Shown one piece after another: positions 16,596 to 25,018 of a stretch of 64,000 nucleotides of DNA (the first letter of the stretch is position 1; every line of letters begins with the position of its first letter). Origin of the DNA: Thiodiazotropha sp040506775 (GTDB lineage: Bacteria > Pseudomonadota > Gammaproteobacteria > Chromatiales > Chromatiaceae); NCBI GenBank assembly GCA_040506775.1, contig JBEVWC010000014.1, positions 81,896 through 145,895 on the forward strand, written 5' to 3'. The notes under the pieces were generated by a model that saw only the letters and a program-made list of their open reading frames with translations, was not told the origin of the DNA and ran no database searches. The position numbers were made by a program, and so were the translations under genes.

Positions 16596-18671
16596 ATGAC
16601 AGTCAACACCACGATCAGTACCGCAGGACCTTATCCCGGCGACGGCGTCAGCACCCGGTTTCCGTTTGATTTTCCGGTACTCGATGCGACTCAAGTGGTG
16701 GTGGTGCACATCCTCGCCGATCACTCCCGGGTGGAGTTGCAGCAGGGTCTGGACTATCAGGTGATCCTCAATGCGGATCCTGTGAATCCCGGCGGGGAGG
16801 TTGAGTATGAGCCTGAGTCCGGTCCTCTGGCCGCTGACGAGTCGCTCTGGATCGAGCGCAGGGTGTCATTGCTGCAGCCCCTGGAGCTGCCCGAGGACAG
16901 CCTCTATGCACCGCAACAGATTGAGTCTGCGCTGGATCGGCTCACCTTCATGGTGCAACAGCAGCAACGTGATCGGGACGACACCCGGGCTACCCGGATT
17001 GCCGTGCTTGGGTCGAGCGAGGTGGTGTTTCCCTGGCATCAGACCTGGGTGGATCACATCAACGGGGCCTGTGAGGCCGAAGGCCTGGCGCTGGTGTTCC
17101 AACATAGCGGTGCAGGTGCGCTCAACCATCAGCTCGCGCTGCACAAGATCGATCCACTGACCGATCGCAGCTATGCCCAGTTCACCCGGGAGTCAAACCC
17201 TGATGCGATCATCATCGAACTGGGAATCAACGATGCCGTTCTGGGTCTGGGAGGCCGTACCCGGGAACAGATGATTCAGGACGCCCGGGACCTGTATACC
17301 TACTTCCGCACTCACAACCCCGGTGTGCCGCTGATCTACTCACGCCTGGTGCCCTATGACGAGGAGCGTCATGGCGGGGTGCCCATCAGCCGGGTGAAGA
17401 AGAAATACTGTGTGCCCTACATGCACCAGTTGAGCACCCAGCCAGGGGAGTCGAACCTGGTTACCTCGGAGCCGGCGGAGTTGAACAAGCTGCTCTCCCC
17501 GCTGATGCAATCCCGTCTCAGTGACTGGAAGGCGCTGGACGCGGAGTGCCGCTCCCTGGCGGATTTCGTCATCGATACCAATTACTTCCGGCCTGCCCGG
17601 TTGGGTCTGCTGTCCCATGATCGTTATCACCCCAACGCCTGGGGGCACTACTTCATCATGAGCCGGATCTGGGAGGCGCTGCAGACCGACAGCGAACTGC
17701 GGGATGCTCTGCCGGTGCTCAAGCAGATCCGCAAGCTGGGTGACTTCACGGATTTCGACCGGCTCTGGAACTCGGCCATCAAACTCGATGCGGAGCGGGA
17801 CGGCTATCTGGTCGATCCGGATTTTCTCTCCGGTTGGGAGTATCCGATGTGGCTGAATGTGCTGGGTGACACCCATCTCATCGACAACATCAGTTTCTGG
17901 GCCAATGAGCAGCGCCCCGCGATTGCGCTCAACGATGTGGTGAACAAGTCCCGGGATGACCTGTTTCAAGTCATGATGACCCGCTTGTGGCCGGCCCGGG
18001 AGATCGCCACCAAGCTTTGGCGGACGAATGCCGCGGAGCCCGCCACCTGGAATCAGGATGTTCCTCCGGTGAAGGTCTCCTCCAGCGGAGCGCACATCGG
18101 TTCGGTGCAGAATTCCGCCTTGCCCAATGGCTCCTGGCTGATCAAGTACCGGGTTGGGCGGGATGTGTTCGGGCCCTTTCCCATCGAGGTCACCGGCAGC
18201 TACCCAAGGCTCGCCCGGGTAGTGGACGTGGTGAGTCTGGTGCGTCAGCAAGATCTCGAATTGACAGGGGAGGGGTGGCATGACCTCGCGTTTCCAGTGG
18301 ACATCACTTTGAGGGAGATCGACGATGCCCCTGAAGGGGTGCTCAGCGATTCGAATGGATGGATCCGGATTCCTGACGATCAGAGCTACAGTCGGTTTCG
18401 TATCAACGGATTCTGCACTGTCAGCACATCTCAGCCCGGGCGTTACCGATTGGGATATCACCGCGACCCGGAGGGCTACCAGCATGCGCGCGCGGTTGCC
18501 GACACCTGTCTGAAAACCACTCAGGACGATGAGCCCCTGTCACTCGCATTTCAGACTGCCTGGTTGCCGATCCGGGTCGGGGGAGAAATGCTTCGTATGG
18601 CGCTTGAGACTCCGGGTGAGACGGTGGTAGAGGCGTCTATGGGTATAGGTCTACAGATCGAGCTGGCGTAG
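16596..18671 (+). CDS. Orphan tailspike-like protein: phage-fibre N-terminus plus SGNH hydrolase
   Basis: The first 125 residues resemble the virion-attachment domain of podovirus-type tail fibres and tailspikes: PYPGDGVSTRFPFDFPVLD, then SLWIERRVSLLQPLELPEDS and ALDRLTFMVQQQQRD. Residues from about 134 form an SGNH/GDSL hydrolase: block I GSSE (serine about 140), block III ELGINDAV (GxND about 210-213) and block V DRYHPNAWGH (D342, H345). Such enzymes remove acetyl or other acyl groups, often from polysaccharides. The last 300 residues are beta-rich and unassigned. The start at 16596 follows AAAGGAAC. No head, tail, lysis or integrase gene is nearby, so this is not part of a visible prophage. 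It converges on the OmpA-domain gene, sharing a terminator. Confidence 0.78.
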   Translation: MTVNTTISTAGPYPGDGVSTRFPFDFPVLDATQVVVVHILADHSRVELQQGLDYQVILNADPVNPGGEVEYEPESGPLAADESLWIERRVSLLQPLELPEDSLYAPQQIESALDRLTFMVQQQQRDRDDTRATRIAVLGSSEVVFPWHQTWVDHINGACEAEGLALVFQHSGAGALNHQLALHKIDPLTDRSYAQFTRESNPDAIIIELGINDAVLGLGGRTREQMIQDARDLYTYFRTHNPGVPLIYSRLVPYDEERHGGVPISRVKKKYCVPYMHQLSTQPGESNLVTSEPAELNKLLSPLMQSRLSDWKALDAECRSLADFVIDTNYFRPARLGLLSHDRYHPNAWGHYFIMSRIWEALQTDSELRDALPVLKQIRKLGDFTDFDRLWNSAIKLDAERDGYLVDPDFLSGWEYPMWLNVLGDTHLIDNISFWANEQRPAIALNDVVNKSRDDLFQVMMTRLWPAREIATKLWRTNAAEPATWNQDVPPVKVSSSGAHIGSVQNSALPNGSWLIKYRVGRDVFGPFPIEVTGSYPRLARVVDVVSLVRQQDLELTGEGWHDLAFPVDITLREIDDAPEGVLSDSNGWIRIPDDQSYSRFRINGFCTVSTSQPGRYRLGYHRDPEGYQHARAVADTCLKTTQDDEPLSLAFQTAWLPIRVGGEMLRMALETPGETVVEASMGIGLQIELA

Positions 18672-18744
18672 GGATGCCAATGCAAATGTGCTGAATCCAT
18701 AGAGCATGACCTATGGTGCGCTATGCTATCAGGCACCCGATACA

Positions 18745-18770
18745 ATAAAGCCCGCAGATGCGGGCTTTAT
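18745..18770. terminator. Bidirectional rho-independent terminator
   Basis: Perfect inverted repeat ATAAAGCCCGC / GCGGGCTTTAT with a four-base loop, between two convergent genes. The A and T runs on both sides allow it to work on either strand. Confidence 0.88.
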
Positions 18771-18796
18771 CAGATGGTCGTTCGCTCAGGTCAATG

Positions 18797-19783
18797 TCAT
18801 TGCTTGATGCGACCCAGCACCAGAACCTCGACGCGACGGTTCTCTGCGCGACCTTCAGGGGTGGTGTTGCTCGCAATCGGCTCCTTCTCACCGGCGCCCC
18901 AGGTGGCAATCTTGTTCGGATCGACACCGCCGCCCACCAGGTAGTCACGTACCGCCCGGGCACGCTGTTCCGACAGATCCTGGTTGTAATCGTCATCACC
19001 CACATCGTCGGTGTGACCCAGGATGCCGATGAAAACCGCTTTCGTCAGGGTATCCATGGCCTGGGTGATGCTCTGCTCCAGCAGGTTCTTGCCCTCACCG
19101 GTCAGTTCGCCACTGCGGCGTTCGAAGAGTGCCACGCTGGGAAATACCATGGCGTCCAGGGCGCGTGGCTGACCGACCACGAAGACCTCCACGCGGCGAT
19201 TCTGCGCACGGTGCTCTTCGCTATCGTTGGGGACCAGGGGATCGCTCTCACCACGGCCGATGATCTTCATCTTGTCCGCGGGCACGTTCAGGGTGGTCAG
19301 ATAGTCGGCCACCGCTGTAGCGCGACGCTTAGACAGTTCCAGGTTGTAGGCGTCATCACCGGTGCTGTCGGTGTGACCAAGGATCACCACCGCGTAAGCC
19401 TGGGCCAGCACATCACCGAGTTCCTCCCGGTAGTTGCGGATGTAATCCTTGCCGCTGTCACTCAACTTGTCGCTGTCAAAGGCAAACAACTCCGCCTGGG
19501 GAAACAGTATGGTGCTGATCTCGTCTTTGGCATCTCCCTTGATGATCTTGACGGCCTTGTTCAATTCATAGCCGTCACATCCGGTGACTGTGGCCATCTC
19601 CGGTTTCCAGTATCCGGTGTGCAGGCATTCGCCGTATCCGCTGCGCACAATATTACCGTCATAGTCCATCACGTAACCGGGAACGGGGGTGCGTGATTCG
19701 GCCAGGGCTGCAGTACTGCCGGCTGCCAGCAACAGTGCGGTACAGGCATGACGCAAAAGTTGGGTGTTGATTGAAATTGGCAT
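18797..19783 (-). CDS. Periplasmic protein with two tandem OmpA-like domains
   Basis: The 328-residue product has a signal peptide (LLRHACTALLLAAGSTAALA, cleavage near residue 28). Two copies of the OmpA C-terminal peptidoglycan-binding domain follow. The first holds ILGHTDSTGDDAYNLELSKRR and HRAQNRRVEVF, the second ILGHTDDVGDDDYNQDLSEQR and RAENRRVEVLV. The TD..G..xxN..LS..RA and NRRVE residues bind meso-diaminopimelate. Such domains anchor proteins to the cell wall; two in one short protein, with no membrane barrel, suggests a wall-crosslinking or scaffold role. The ATG at 19783 follows GAGGGAGAG; an upstream in-frame start at 19846 has no site. Likely monocistronic. Confidence 0.9.
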   Translation of the reverse strand: MPISINTQLLRHACTALLLAAGSTAALAESRTPVPGYVMDYDGNIVRSGYGECLHTGYWKPEMATVTGCDGYELNKAVKIIKGDAKDEISTILFPQAELFAFDSDKLSDSGKDYIRNYREELGDVLAQAYAVVILGHTDSTGDDAYNLELSKRRATAVADYLTTLNVPADKMKIIGRGESDPLVPNDSEEHRAQNRRVEVFVVGQPRALDAMVFPSVALFERRSGELTGEGKNLLEQSITQAMDTLTKAVFIGILGHTDDVGDDDYNQDLSEQRARAVRDYLVGGGVDPNKIATWGAGEKEPIASNTTPEGRAENRRVEVLVLGRIKQ

Positions 19784-19923
19784 ATCTCTCCCTCGGTTAT
19801 TTATTATTTGTGAGGTCAAATATAGAGCAATGGGGATCACCGTCAAGAACAGTCATAACCTGTAGATTACAGGGTTAATCTGTCAGAAAAGGTGGGATCA
19901 GACCCGCTGATCGGGTTTGCTGT

Positions 19924-20008
19924 CGGGACACACGGGACTCTCGAGAAGCGCAAGCATCACCCGTGTAGCCCGGTTGCAGCGAAGCGGAAGCCGGGATCCG
20001 GCAGAATG
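19924..20008 (+). repeat. Dispersed GTAGCCCGG-type palindromic repeat, copy 1
   Basis: About 85 bases related to 58160-58246: CGGGAC, an ACGGGA..CTC..AGA core, then GTAGCCCGG, TGCAGC, GCGGAA, CCGGGA and CCGGCAGAAT. The GTAGCCCGG...CCGGGA part can fold into a hairpin. It lies in the 409-base intergenic region between the OmpA-domain gene and the end of fccB; nothing else was recognised in that region. Confidence 0.75.
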
Positions 20009-20192
20009 TGAACAACTGTGGGACCCTATAAGTTTTCCGGGCATTTCCCTTCACCCCTCTCGCTCGAAGATCAATGCAGCTTGGTGTTGCTGATTGTTCC
20101 CGGGTAGTCCGTCGGGTGCCTGCTTATCTGCCGGTTATCACCTCCACTGTCTCAGGTTTCCGGTCAGAGCCGGGCTCCTGCGACAGACGGGT

Positions 20193-21488
20193 CTATTCCA
20201 GCATGTCGTTGATGACATTCTCGAACCAGCTGTGTGCATAACTTGCCTCACGCTTTCTCTGCTCATCAGAAGCATCAATAGGTGAAAGTCCACCCGAACC
20301 CGGGATCGGATTGATCATGTTGCTGGCGCGGTCGAGTGAATAGACCGCTGCCACGGAAATGCCGTGTTCGTGATTGATTATGCTGTAACAGGTGTTGACG
20401 AAGGTGGGCTCACCCACGGGCTGGTCATTGAATTTAGCCACGATCGCCGCAGCGGCCACCTTGGCCTGGGAGTTTGCGGCATAGGCGGATTTCGGCATTT
20501 TTGCGGCATTCGAGGCGTCACCCAGGACATACACATCCTTGTGCCGGGTGGATTCGAAGGTGAGCTTGTCGACAGGGCACCAGTCGCCATCGACCAGATC
20601 GGAGGCATAGGCGACCTTGCCTGCTTTCTGGGGCGGGATGATGTTGATTACGTCGCCCTGGAAATCCTCGATCTCGGCAATCACGGTGCGGGTGGATGGA
20701 TCGAGCGCCTCCACCTTGCCTCCGCTGGCGGCGCCCACCCATTCGATCATGCTGTTATCCGTACCGAACCCGTAATATCTGCTCCAACCCTGGCGGAACA
20801 GTCCCTGTTTGGAGAACGCGTCTTTCGGATCGAGAATGATGATCTTGGCCTTGGGCTTCTGATGTTTGCAGTACATCGCAATTTGCGCCGCCCGTTCATA
20901 GGGTCCGGGTGGGCATTTGTAGGGATTGGGCGGCGCCACGATGATCACCCTGCCACCTTCCGGCATGGCGCGGATCTGGTTCGCCAGGGTCAGGGTCTGG
21001 GGACCGGCAAACCAGGCATGGGGAATCTCTTCCGCGACCGCCTCACTGTAGCCTTCGATGGCATCCCACTTGAAGTCGACGCCCGGAGAAACGATACAGG
21101 CGTCATAACCGAAATGCTCGCCAGTTTCGGTGGTCACCGACCTGGCATCGGCATCGATGGCGCTTACCCGGTCGTTGATGATTTTGACTCCGTGAGCTTC
21201 GAGTCCCTGATAGCCGAAGGTGATGGATTCCAGGGTCCGGTCACCGCTCAGGACCTCGTTGCTCATGAAACAGGAGGTGTAGGTCTTCTTGGGCTCGATG
21301 AGTGTGACCTCGAGGCTGGGATCGAGTTTGCGGAGATACTTCGCCGCGGTACAGCCTCCCACACCGCCGCCGACCACTACCACCTTGCGGGTCGCCGACA
21401 GCAACAGACCGGGAAAACCCAGCAAACCTCCCGCCAGGGTCATGCCGGCCGACCAACGGAAGAAGCCTCTGCGATTATAATGACTCAT
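20193..21488 (-). CDS. fccB: Flavocytochrome c sulfide dehydrogenase, flavoprotein subunit
   Basis: The 431-residue product starts with RRGFFRWSAGMTLAGGLL, a twin-arginine-type signal, then KVVVVGGGVGGCTAAKYLRK, the FAD-binding Rossmann loop. Further family features are the redox cysteines (KTYTSCFMSNEVL, KCPPGP and the NTCYSIINHEHG region), the DVYVLGDASNAAKMPKSAY FAD motif and a C-terminal domain that contacts the cytochrome subunit. The enzyme oxidises sulfide to sulfur or polysulfide in the periplasm and passes electrons to FccA. The length is normal for FccB. It lies 19 bases after fccA, at the end of a three-gene operon that starts with a nine-haem cytochrome. The start follows GGAGGAGC. 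Confidence 0.94.
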   Translation of the reverse strand: MSHYNRRGFFRWSAGMTLAGGLLGFPGLLLSATRKVVVVGGGVGGCTAAKYLRKLDPSLEVTLIEPKKTYTSCFMSNEVLSGDRTLESITFGYQGLEAHGVKIINDRVSAIDADARSVTTETGEHFGYDACIVSPGVDFKWDAIEGYSEAVAEEIPHAWFAGPQTLTLANQIRAMPEGGRVIIVAPPNPYKCPPGPYERAAQIAMYCKHQKPKAKIIILDPKDAFSKQGLFRQGWSRYYGFGTDNSMIEWVGAASGGKVEALDPSTRTVIAEIEDFQGDVINIIPPQKAGKVAYASDLVDGDWCPVDKLTFESTRHKDVYVLGDASNAAKMPKSAYAANSQAKVAAAAIVAKFNDQPVGEPTFVNTCYSIINHEHGISVAAVYSLDRASNMINPIPGSGGLSPIDASDEQRKREASYAHSWFENVINDMLE

Positions 21489-21507
21489 TGTTTCTGCTCC
21501 TCCGCCA

Positions 21508-22092
21508 CTACTGGTGGCTGCCGTAGTAGTGGATCAGTGCCTGTACGGCATCCTGGCCTTCCGCCTGAATGACGGCATCGACTTTACGTTTCATCTTGCG
21601 AGGATAGGGCCGCAAACCCTTGAGATAATCCGTCATGCTGTTTTCGAGATAAGGCATCCACTGTCCGGCGAGTGTTCCGGCATCACCGGCAACCCCCCCG
21701 TTTTCATGGCATTTCTCACAATACTGTTTATGCAGGGTTTCACCACGAGCGGCCAGGGCAGGGTCGAATTGTTGCGCCGCGAGTCGTTGTTTCTGCTTGG
21801 CAAAATACCAGGCCATACCGTGCAGTTCCTCATCGTCATAGGCCTTGGCGATGCGATTCATGATGGTTGAGTTGCGCTTGTCTTCACGGTAGCCCTTCAT
21901 GACATCGACGAAGACATCCGGGTCCATACCGGCAATCGTCGGACTCGAGGGGCCGACACTGGAGCCATCGGTACCATGGCAACCGGCACAGGTGAAGGCG
22001 AGGGCCTGTCCGGACGGTTTGCCCTCAGCCTGTGCATGGGCGGGCAGGATGGCCAGCAGCGCCAGGAACACCAGGGATTTGTAGGTCATCAT
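21508..22092 (-). CDS. fccA: Flavocytochrome c sulfide dehydrogenase, dihaem cytochrome subunit
   Basis: The 194-residue protein has a signal peptide (SLVFLALLAILPAHAQA) and two class I cytochrome c domains with CAGCH and CEKCH haem-binding motifs. The second half contains TLAGQWMPYLENSM, typical of c4-like dihaem cytochromes and of FccA, where the methionine is an axial haem ligand. Electrons from FccB pass through the two haems to small soluble cytochromes c. It directly precedes fccB and follows the nine-haem cytochrome gene by 17 bases, so all three are most likely transcribed together. Confidence 0.92.
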   Translation of the reverse strand: MMTYKSLVFLALLAILPAHAQAEGKPSGQALAFTCAGCHGTDGSSVGPSSPTIAGMDPDVFVDVMKGYREDKRNSTIMNRIAKAYDDEELHGMAWYFAKQKQRLAAQQFDPALAARGETLHKQYCEKCHENGGVAGDAGTLAGQWMPYLENSMTDYLKGLRPYPRKMKRKVDAVIQAEGQDAVQALIHYYGSHQ

Positions 22093-22109
22093 TCTAAGTA
22101 TCTCCAGGT

Positions 22110-24092
22110 TCAGGACGGTGCGGTCATCAATCCGATCAATACCAGGGTCAGCAGGGCCAGGCCGGTCATGATCAGTACCGTGGTGATGAAAGAAGCCGCC
22201 AGATCCGCCCGTCGTGACGGACGCCTGACAAGGTGACTTTCCAACTCACCGCTATTAATAAGCCGTTCGTATTCAAGCCGGTGATCATGCTTGAATTCCT
22301 CGATCGGAATCGCACCGGTGAAAATGGTTGTACTCATCGGGAAGCGCTCCGGTCGGAAATGCACATTGAAAAAGTGCACCGAGTTCAGAAAGATCGCGGC
22401 CAGCAACGCCTCTTCCGCATGCACCAGGGTGGCGATGTTGAACATCCATCCGGGTAAAAACTGCGCTGTGGTTTCCGGTGCGAACAGCATGATGCCGGAT
22501 GAGCCGATCACCGCCGCACCCCAGAAGGGCGCCCAGTAGTCGAATTTCTGCCAGTAGGTCCAGTGACTGAACTCGGGTCGCTCACCCCGACCGACAAACC
22601 AGCGGAACATGCCTTTCAGGTCCTCCCAGTCTTTCCAGTTGGGGAGCATGGAGGTGCTGCCGAACCATTTGAAGGTGCCGCGTTTCATCCAGATGTTGCT
22701 GATGGCTACCGCCAGATGGATGACAAAGATGCTCAGCCAAATAATGGCGGCGGTCCGATGGATGATGCCTTCCATCTCCGTTCCGCCGAGAAACACCACG
22801 ACCGCCTTCGCCCAGTTGGTGTGGGCAAACAGGAGTGTGGTGCCGGTCAGTATCAGGGTCATGGTTGAGATGGCAAACAACCCGTGAATCCATCGCCAGA
22901 CCGCAGGGAAACGTCGGAAGTAAACCACGTCGGGTTTATTCAGATCCTCAATAAAGCCTTTCCCCTGGATATAGTCCATCACCTCGCGATAGAGCCACAT
23001 GAACACATGCACCCAGAAAAATGCCATCACGGAAAAAATCAGGATCTGCATGAACACCTTGAAGAACCACAGTCCGGGGTAGTTCTCCCGGTCATCCGCA
23101 TCCCCATGGGGCCAGAAGGTCAGGAAGTTTTCGTTGGCATCCTTATGGCACACCCGGCAGTTCTCGAGGCGATTGTTGGCGTGGATCTCAGATGTCGGGT
23201 CATCCTCGCCCTTGACCGTGTGACCGCCATGACAGTCATAGCATTTTGCGGTGTTGGTATAACCCAGGCGATGTACCTGGCCATGATAAGAGTCGAAATA
23301 GGTGCGCTGGGCCTCTTCGTGGCAGTTGCCGCAATTCTTGGTGATCGCCAGCTTGGCCTTGTCGCTGTCGGGGGAATCGATCGCGTGGGTGGTGTGGCAG
23401 TCGGAACAGACTGCCGAGTCGCTGTCCTTCTCCTGCAGGACCGCCACGCCATGTACGGAACCGCTGTACTCCTTGAGCTGCTTTTTGTGGCACTCGCCGC
23501 ATACCTCGGGATTCTTCAAGCGGTGATCGGCTCTTTGGTGACTACCCAGGCTGCCGATGTTGTGCGCGTCATGGCAGTCGTAGCAGGTGGCGTTGGTCAC
23601 AGACTGATCGTGCTTGTTGGGCCGTGCATGCACTGAGTCATAGTAGGCGTCGATGGTCTTCATCAACACCCCAAGACGTTTGTACTTGCCGTCAGGGTCA
23701 CTTCGGTGTTCATCCCAGGTCTGGCGGTGACATTCGACGCAGCCTACAACGACCTCCGGTGCCTCACGATGGGGAACCCGGTCGATGGTTGCGTGACAAT
23801 CGGTGCAGGCCCGTTCGCCGTGTACGCTGTCTTTGATCTGATCCGGGTCCGCGTAGATCTCCACCACGCTGCCATCATCCCGGGTGTCCGTTTTCTCATG
23901 GGCATCGCCATGACATGCCAGGCAACGCTCGTTGGGAATGATGCGTTTCCCTGTGGTGGGGTCGAAGCCAGGAGGAGGGGTTTCACCGAGTATGGTTGTT
24001 TCAGAGACAGCACCCTGAACGGGGGTGAAGTAACAGAAGGAGAATAAAAGAATGAGCATCCAGGATGGGAATCGGTTCCCGATATACAGCAT
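22110..24092 (-). CDS. Nine-haem cytochrome c fused to a cytochrome b-type membrane domain
   Basis: The 660-residue protein has a signal sequence (WMLILLFSFCYFTPVQGA) and, between residues about 57 and 316, nine CxxCH motifs in a periplasmic domain: CLACH, CTDCH, CVECH, CYDCH, CGECH, CSDCH, CGNCH, CYDCH and CRVCH. From about residue 340 it has a membrane part with several helices containing WRWIHGLFA, GIIHRTAAIIWL and NSVHFFNVHF histidines, resembling cytochrome b561 or formate-dehydrogenase gamma subunits. Such fusions move electrons between the quinone pool and periplasmic haems. It is the first gene before fccA and fccB. The start at 24092 follows GAGGAAGC; a longer in-frame reading to 24143 has no site. 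Direction of electron flow is unknown. Confidence 0.9.
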   Translation of the reverse strand: MLYIGNRFPSWMLILLFSFCYFTPVQGAVSETTILGETPPPGFDPTTGKRIIPNERCLACHGDAHEKTDTRDDGSVVEIYADPDQIKDSVHGERACTDCHATIDRVPHREAPEVVVGCVECHRQTWDEHRSDPDGKYKRLGVLMKTIDAYYDSVHARPNKHDQSVTNATCYDCHDAHNIGSLGSHQRADHRLKNPEVCGECHKKQLKEYSGSVHGVAVLQEKDSDSAVCSDCHTTHAIDSPDSDKAKLAITKNCGNCHEEAQRTYFDSYHGQVHRLGYTNTAKCYDCHGGHTVKGEDDPTSEIHANNRLENCRVCHKDANENFLTFWPHGDADDRENYPGLWFFKVFMQILIFSVMAFFWVHVFMWLYREVMDYIQGKGFIEDLNKPDVVYFRRFPAVWRWIHGLFAISTMTLILTGTTLLFAHTNWAKAVVVFLGGTEMEGIIHRTAAIIWLSIFVIHLAVAISNIWMKRGTFKWFGSTSMLPNWKDWEDLKGMFRWFVGRGERPEFSHWTYWQKFDYWAPFWGAAVIGSSGIMLFAPETTAQFLPGWMFNIATLVHAEEALLAAIFLNSVHFFNVHFRPERFPMSTTIFTGAIPIEEFKHDHRLEYERLINSGELESHLVRRPSRRADLAASFITTVLIMTGLALLTLVLIGLMTAPS

Positions 24093-24291
24093 TATTGCTT
24101 CCTCGCGGGTTAAACGCACAACCGCTACGAAGAGGCAAAACACCTTAGTACATCAGACGCAGCCAGAAACGGGACAACAGTGCCAGAAGGAACCGGAAAT
24201 TCACTCGCGCAGGATGAATTACCCGAATTTTTGTTGGGATATAATGATTGCTTGGGGCTGATTTAAGTCAAGATATGTCGATCCGGGGAAG

Positions 24292-24305
24292 TTGATCCAG
24301 ATCAA
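24292..24305. promoter_or_regulatory. Perfect FNR/ANR-type binding palindrome
   Basis: TTGAT-CCAG-ATCAA matches the consensus TTGATNNNNATCAA of FNR-family oxygen-responsive regulators at every defined position. It lies between the divergent fcc operon (centre 206 bases before its start codon) and the 44-residue membrane protein (140 bases before its start). A TTAAAT at 24266-24261 on the minus strand could be the -10 element for the fcc side, with the box near -44. Which gene it controls cannot be decided from sequence alone. Confidence 0.75.
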
Positions 24306-24438
24306 TAAAACGGCGATTTAGCATGCAATTGAAGGAATGATATTCGATATCTGCACTTTCAATAATTTATTGATTTGCTAATATAGCCGGGTCTCGATTG
24401 ATGTGGTTTTCAATCCGGATTGCCTAATGGAGATCATC

Positions 24439-24573
24439 ATGAATGCAGCACCCATTTTGGTCATGGCATCAGCAGTACTCGTATTTGCTGCCTCAGCCCT
24501 GAGCATCGCAGCCCTCCTCGGACTGGCCATAACCCAAGTCCGCTATCTTCTAAAAAAGTCTTCTCAAGCCTGA
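24439..24573 (+). CDS. Small single-helix membrane protein, 44 residues
   Basis: The ATG at 24439 has GGAG seven bases upstream and opens a 44-codon frame ending TGA. The product is one hydrophobic, alanine-rich helix (VMASAVLVFAASALSIAALL) followed by a short basic tail (RYLLKKSSQ), which predicts a tail in the cytoplasm. An in-frame ATG at 24427 would add MEII. It resembles small subunits or regulators of membrane complexes in size and shape, but I recognise no family. It is divergent from the fcc operon and downstream of the FNR-type palindrome, so oxygen-responsive expression and a link to the electron-transfer genes are possible. Confidence 0.6.
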   Translation: MNAAPILVMASAVLVFAASALSIAALLGLAITQVRYLLKKSSQA

Positions 24574-24616
24574 ATTTATCCAGGATAACGCCCTCGTGGG
24601 CCAGATCGGCAGTGAT

Positions 24617-24636
24617 CCCCGACCGCGTCGGGGTTT
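24617..24636 (+). terminator. Possible weak terminator after the 44-residue gene
   Basis: CCCCGAC-CGC-GTCGGGG hairpin followed by only TTTG, 43 bases after the stop codon. The T-tract is poor. Confidence 0.35.
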
Positions 24637-25018
24637 GCTGCCGGACGAACGCTGTCCTGAGTACCCCTGAAGCAGCAGATCGTCGCTATCCGTTTTGAAG
24701 ACAACCTCTTTACCGCGCGCCGGATTGGATTATCCGGGCAGTCGGCAACGCTTGAGGTGTCTGCTCACACTGTGATACGGGCTTGCGCTGCATGTGCTTG
24801 TTATTTTGGGTTTTCTTGAACCGTTGTCCCGAAATGGCAGGCGCTCGATATCTCTCCTCTCGACACACTCAGTAAACACTCATCGGACCGGATCGCTGAA
24901 GCGGTGTGTGTGTCAAAAACTGAGCAAGATGCAAGGTTTACACAGGTTGGTTAAAAGAGTATTCAGAGGGTAGGTTGGTAGCAGAACTTGTTTCTGCGGT
25001 AGTTGTCGAGGAAGCCGT
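24637..25018. other. Intergenic region between two small genes
   Basis: No gene, RNA or repeat could be supported here. The last 100 bases probably contain the promoter for the 50-residue protein. Confidence 0.4.

Noticed and set aside
16596..18671. A prophage around the tailspike-like gene
   Set aside because: Neighbours are an RTX protein, a CDF exporter and an OmpA-domain protein; no integrase, capsid, terminase or lysis gene and no att-like repeats were found.
20364..21572. 402-codon plus-strand frame across fccB
   Set aside because: Antisense of fccB, which is certain from its FAD and cysteine motifs.
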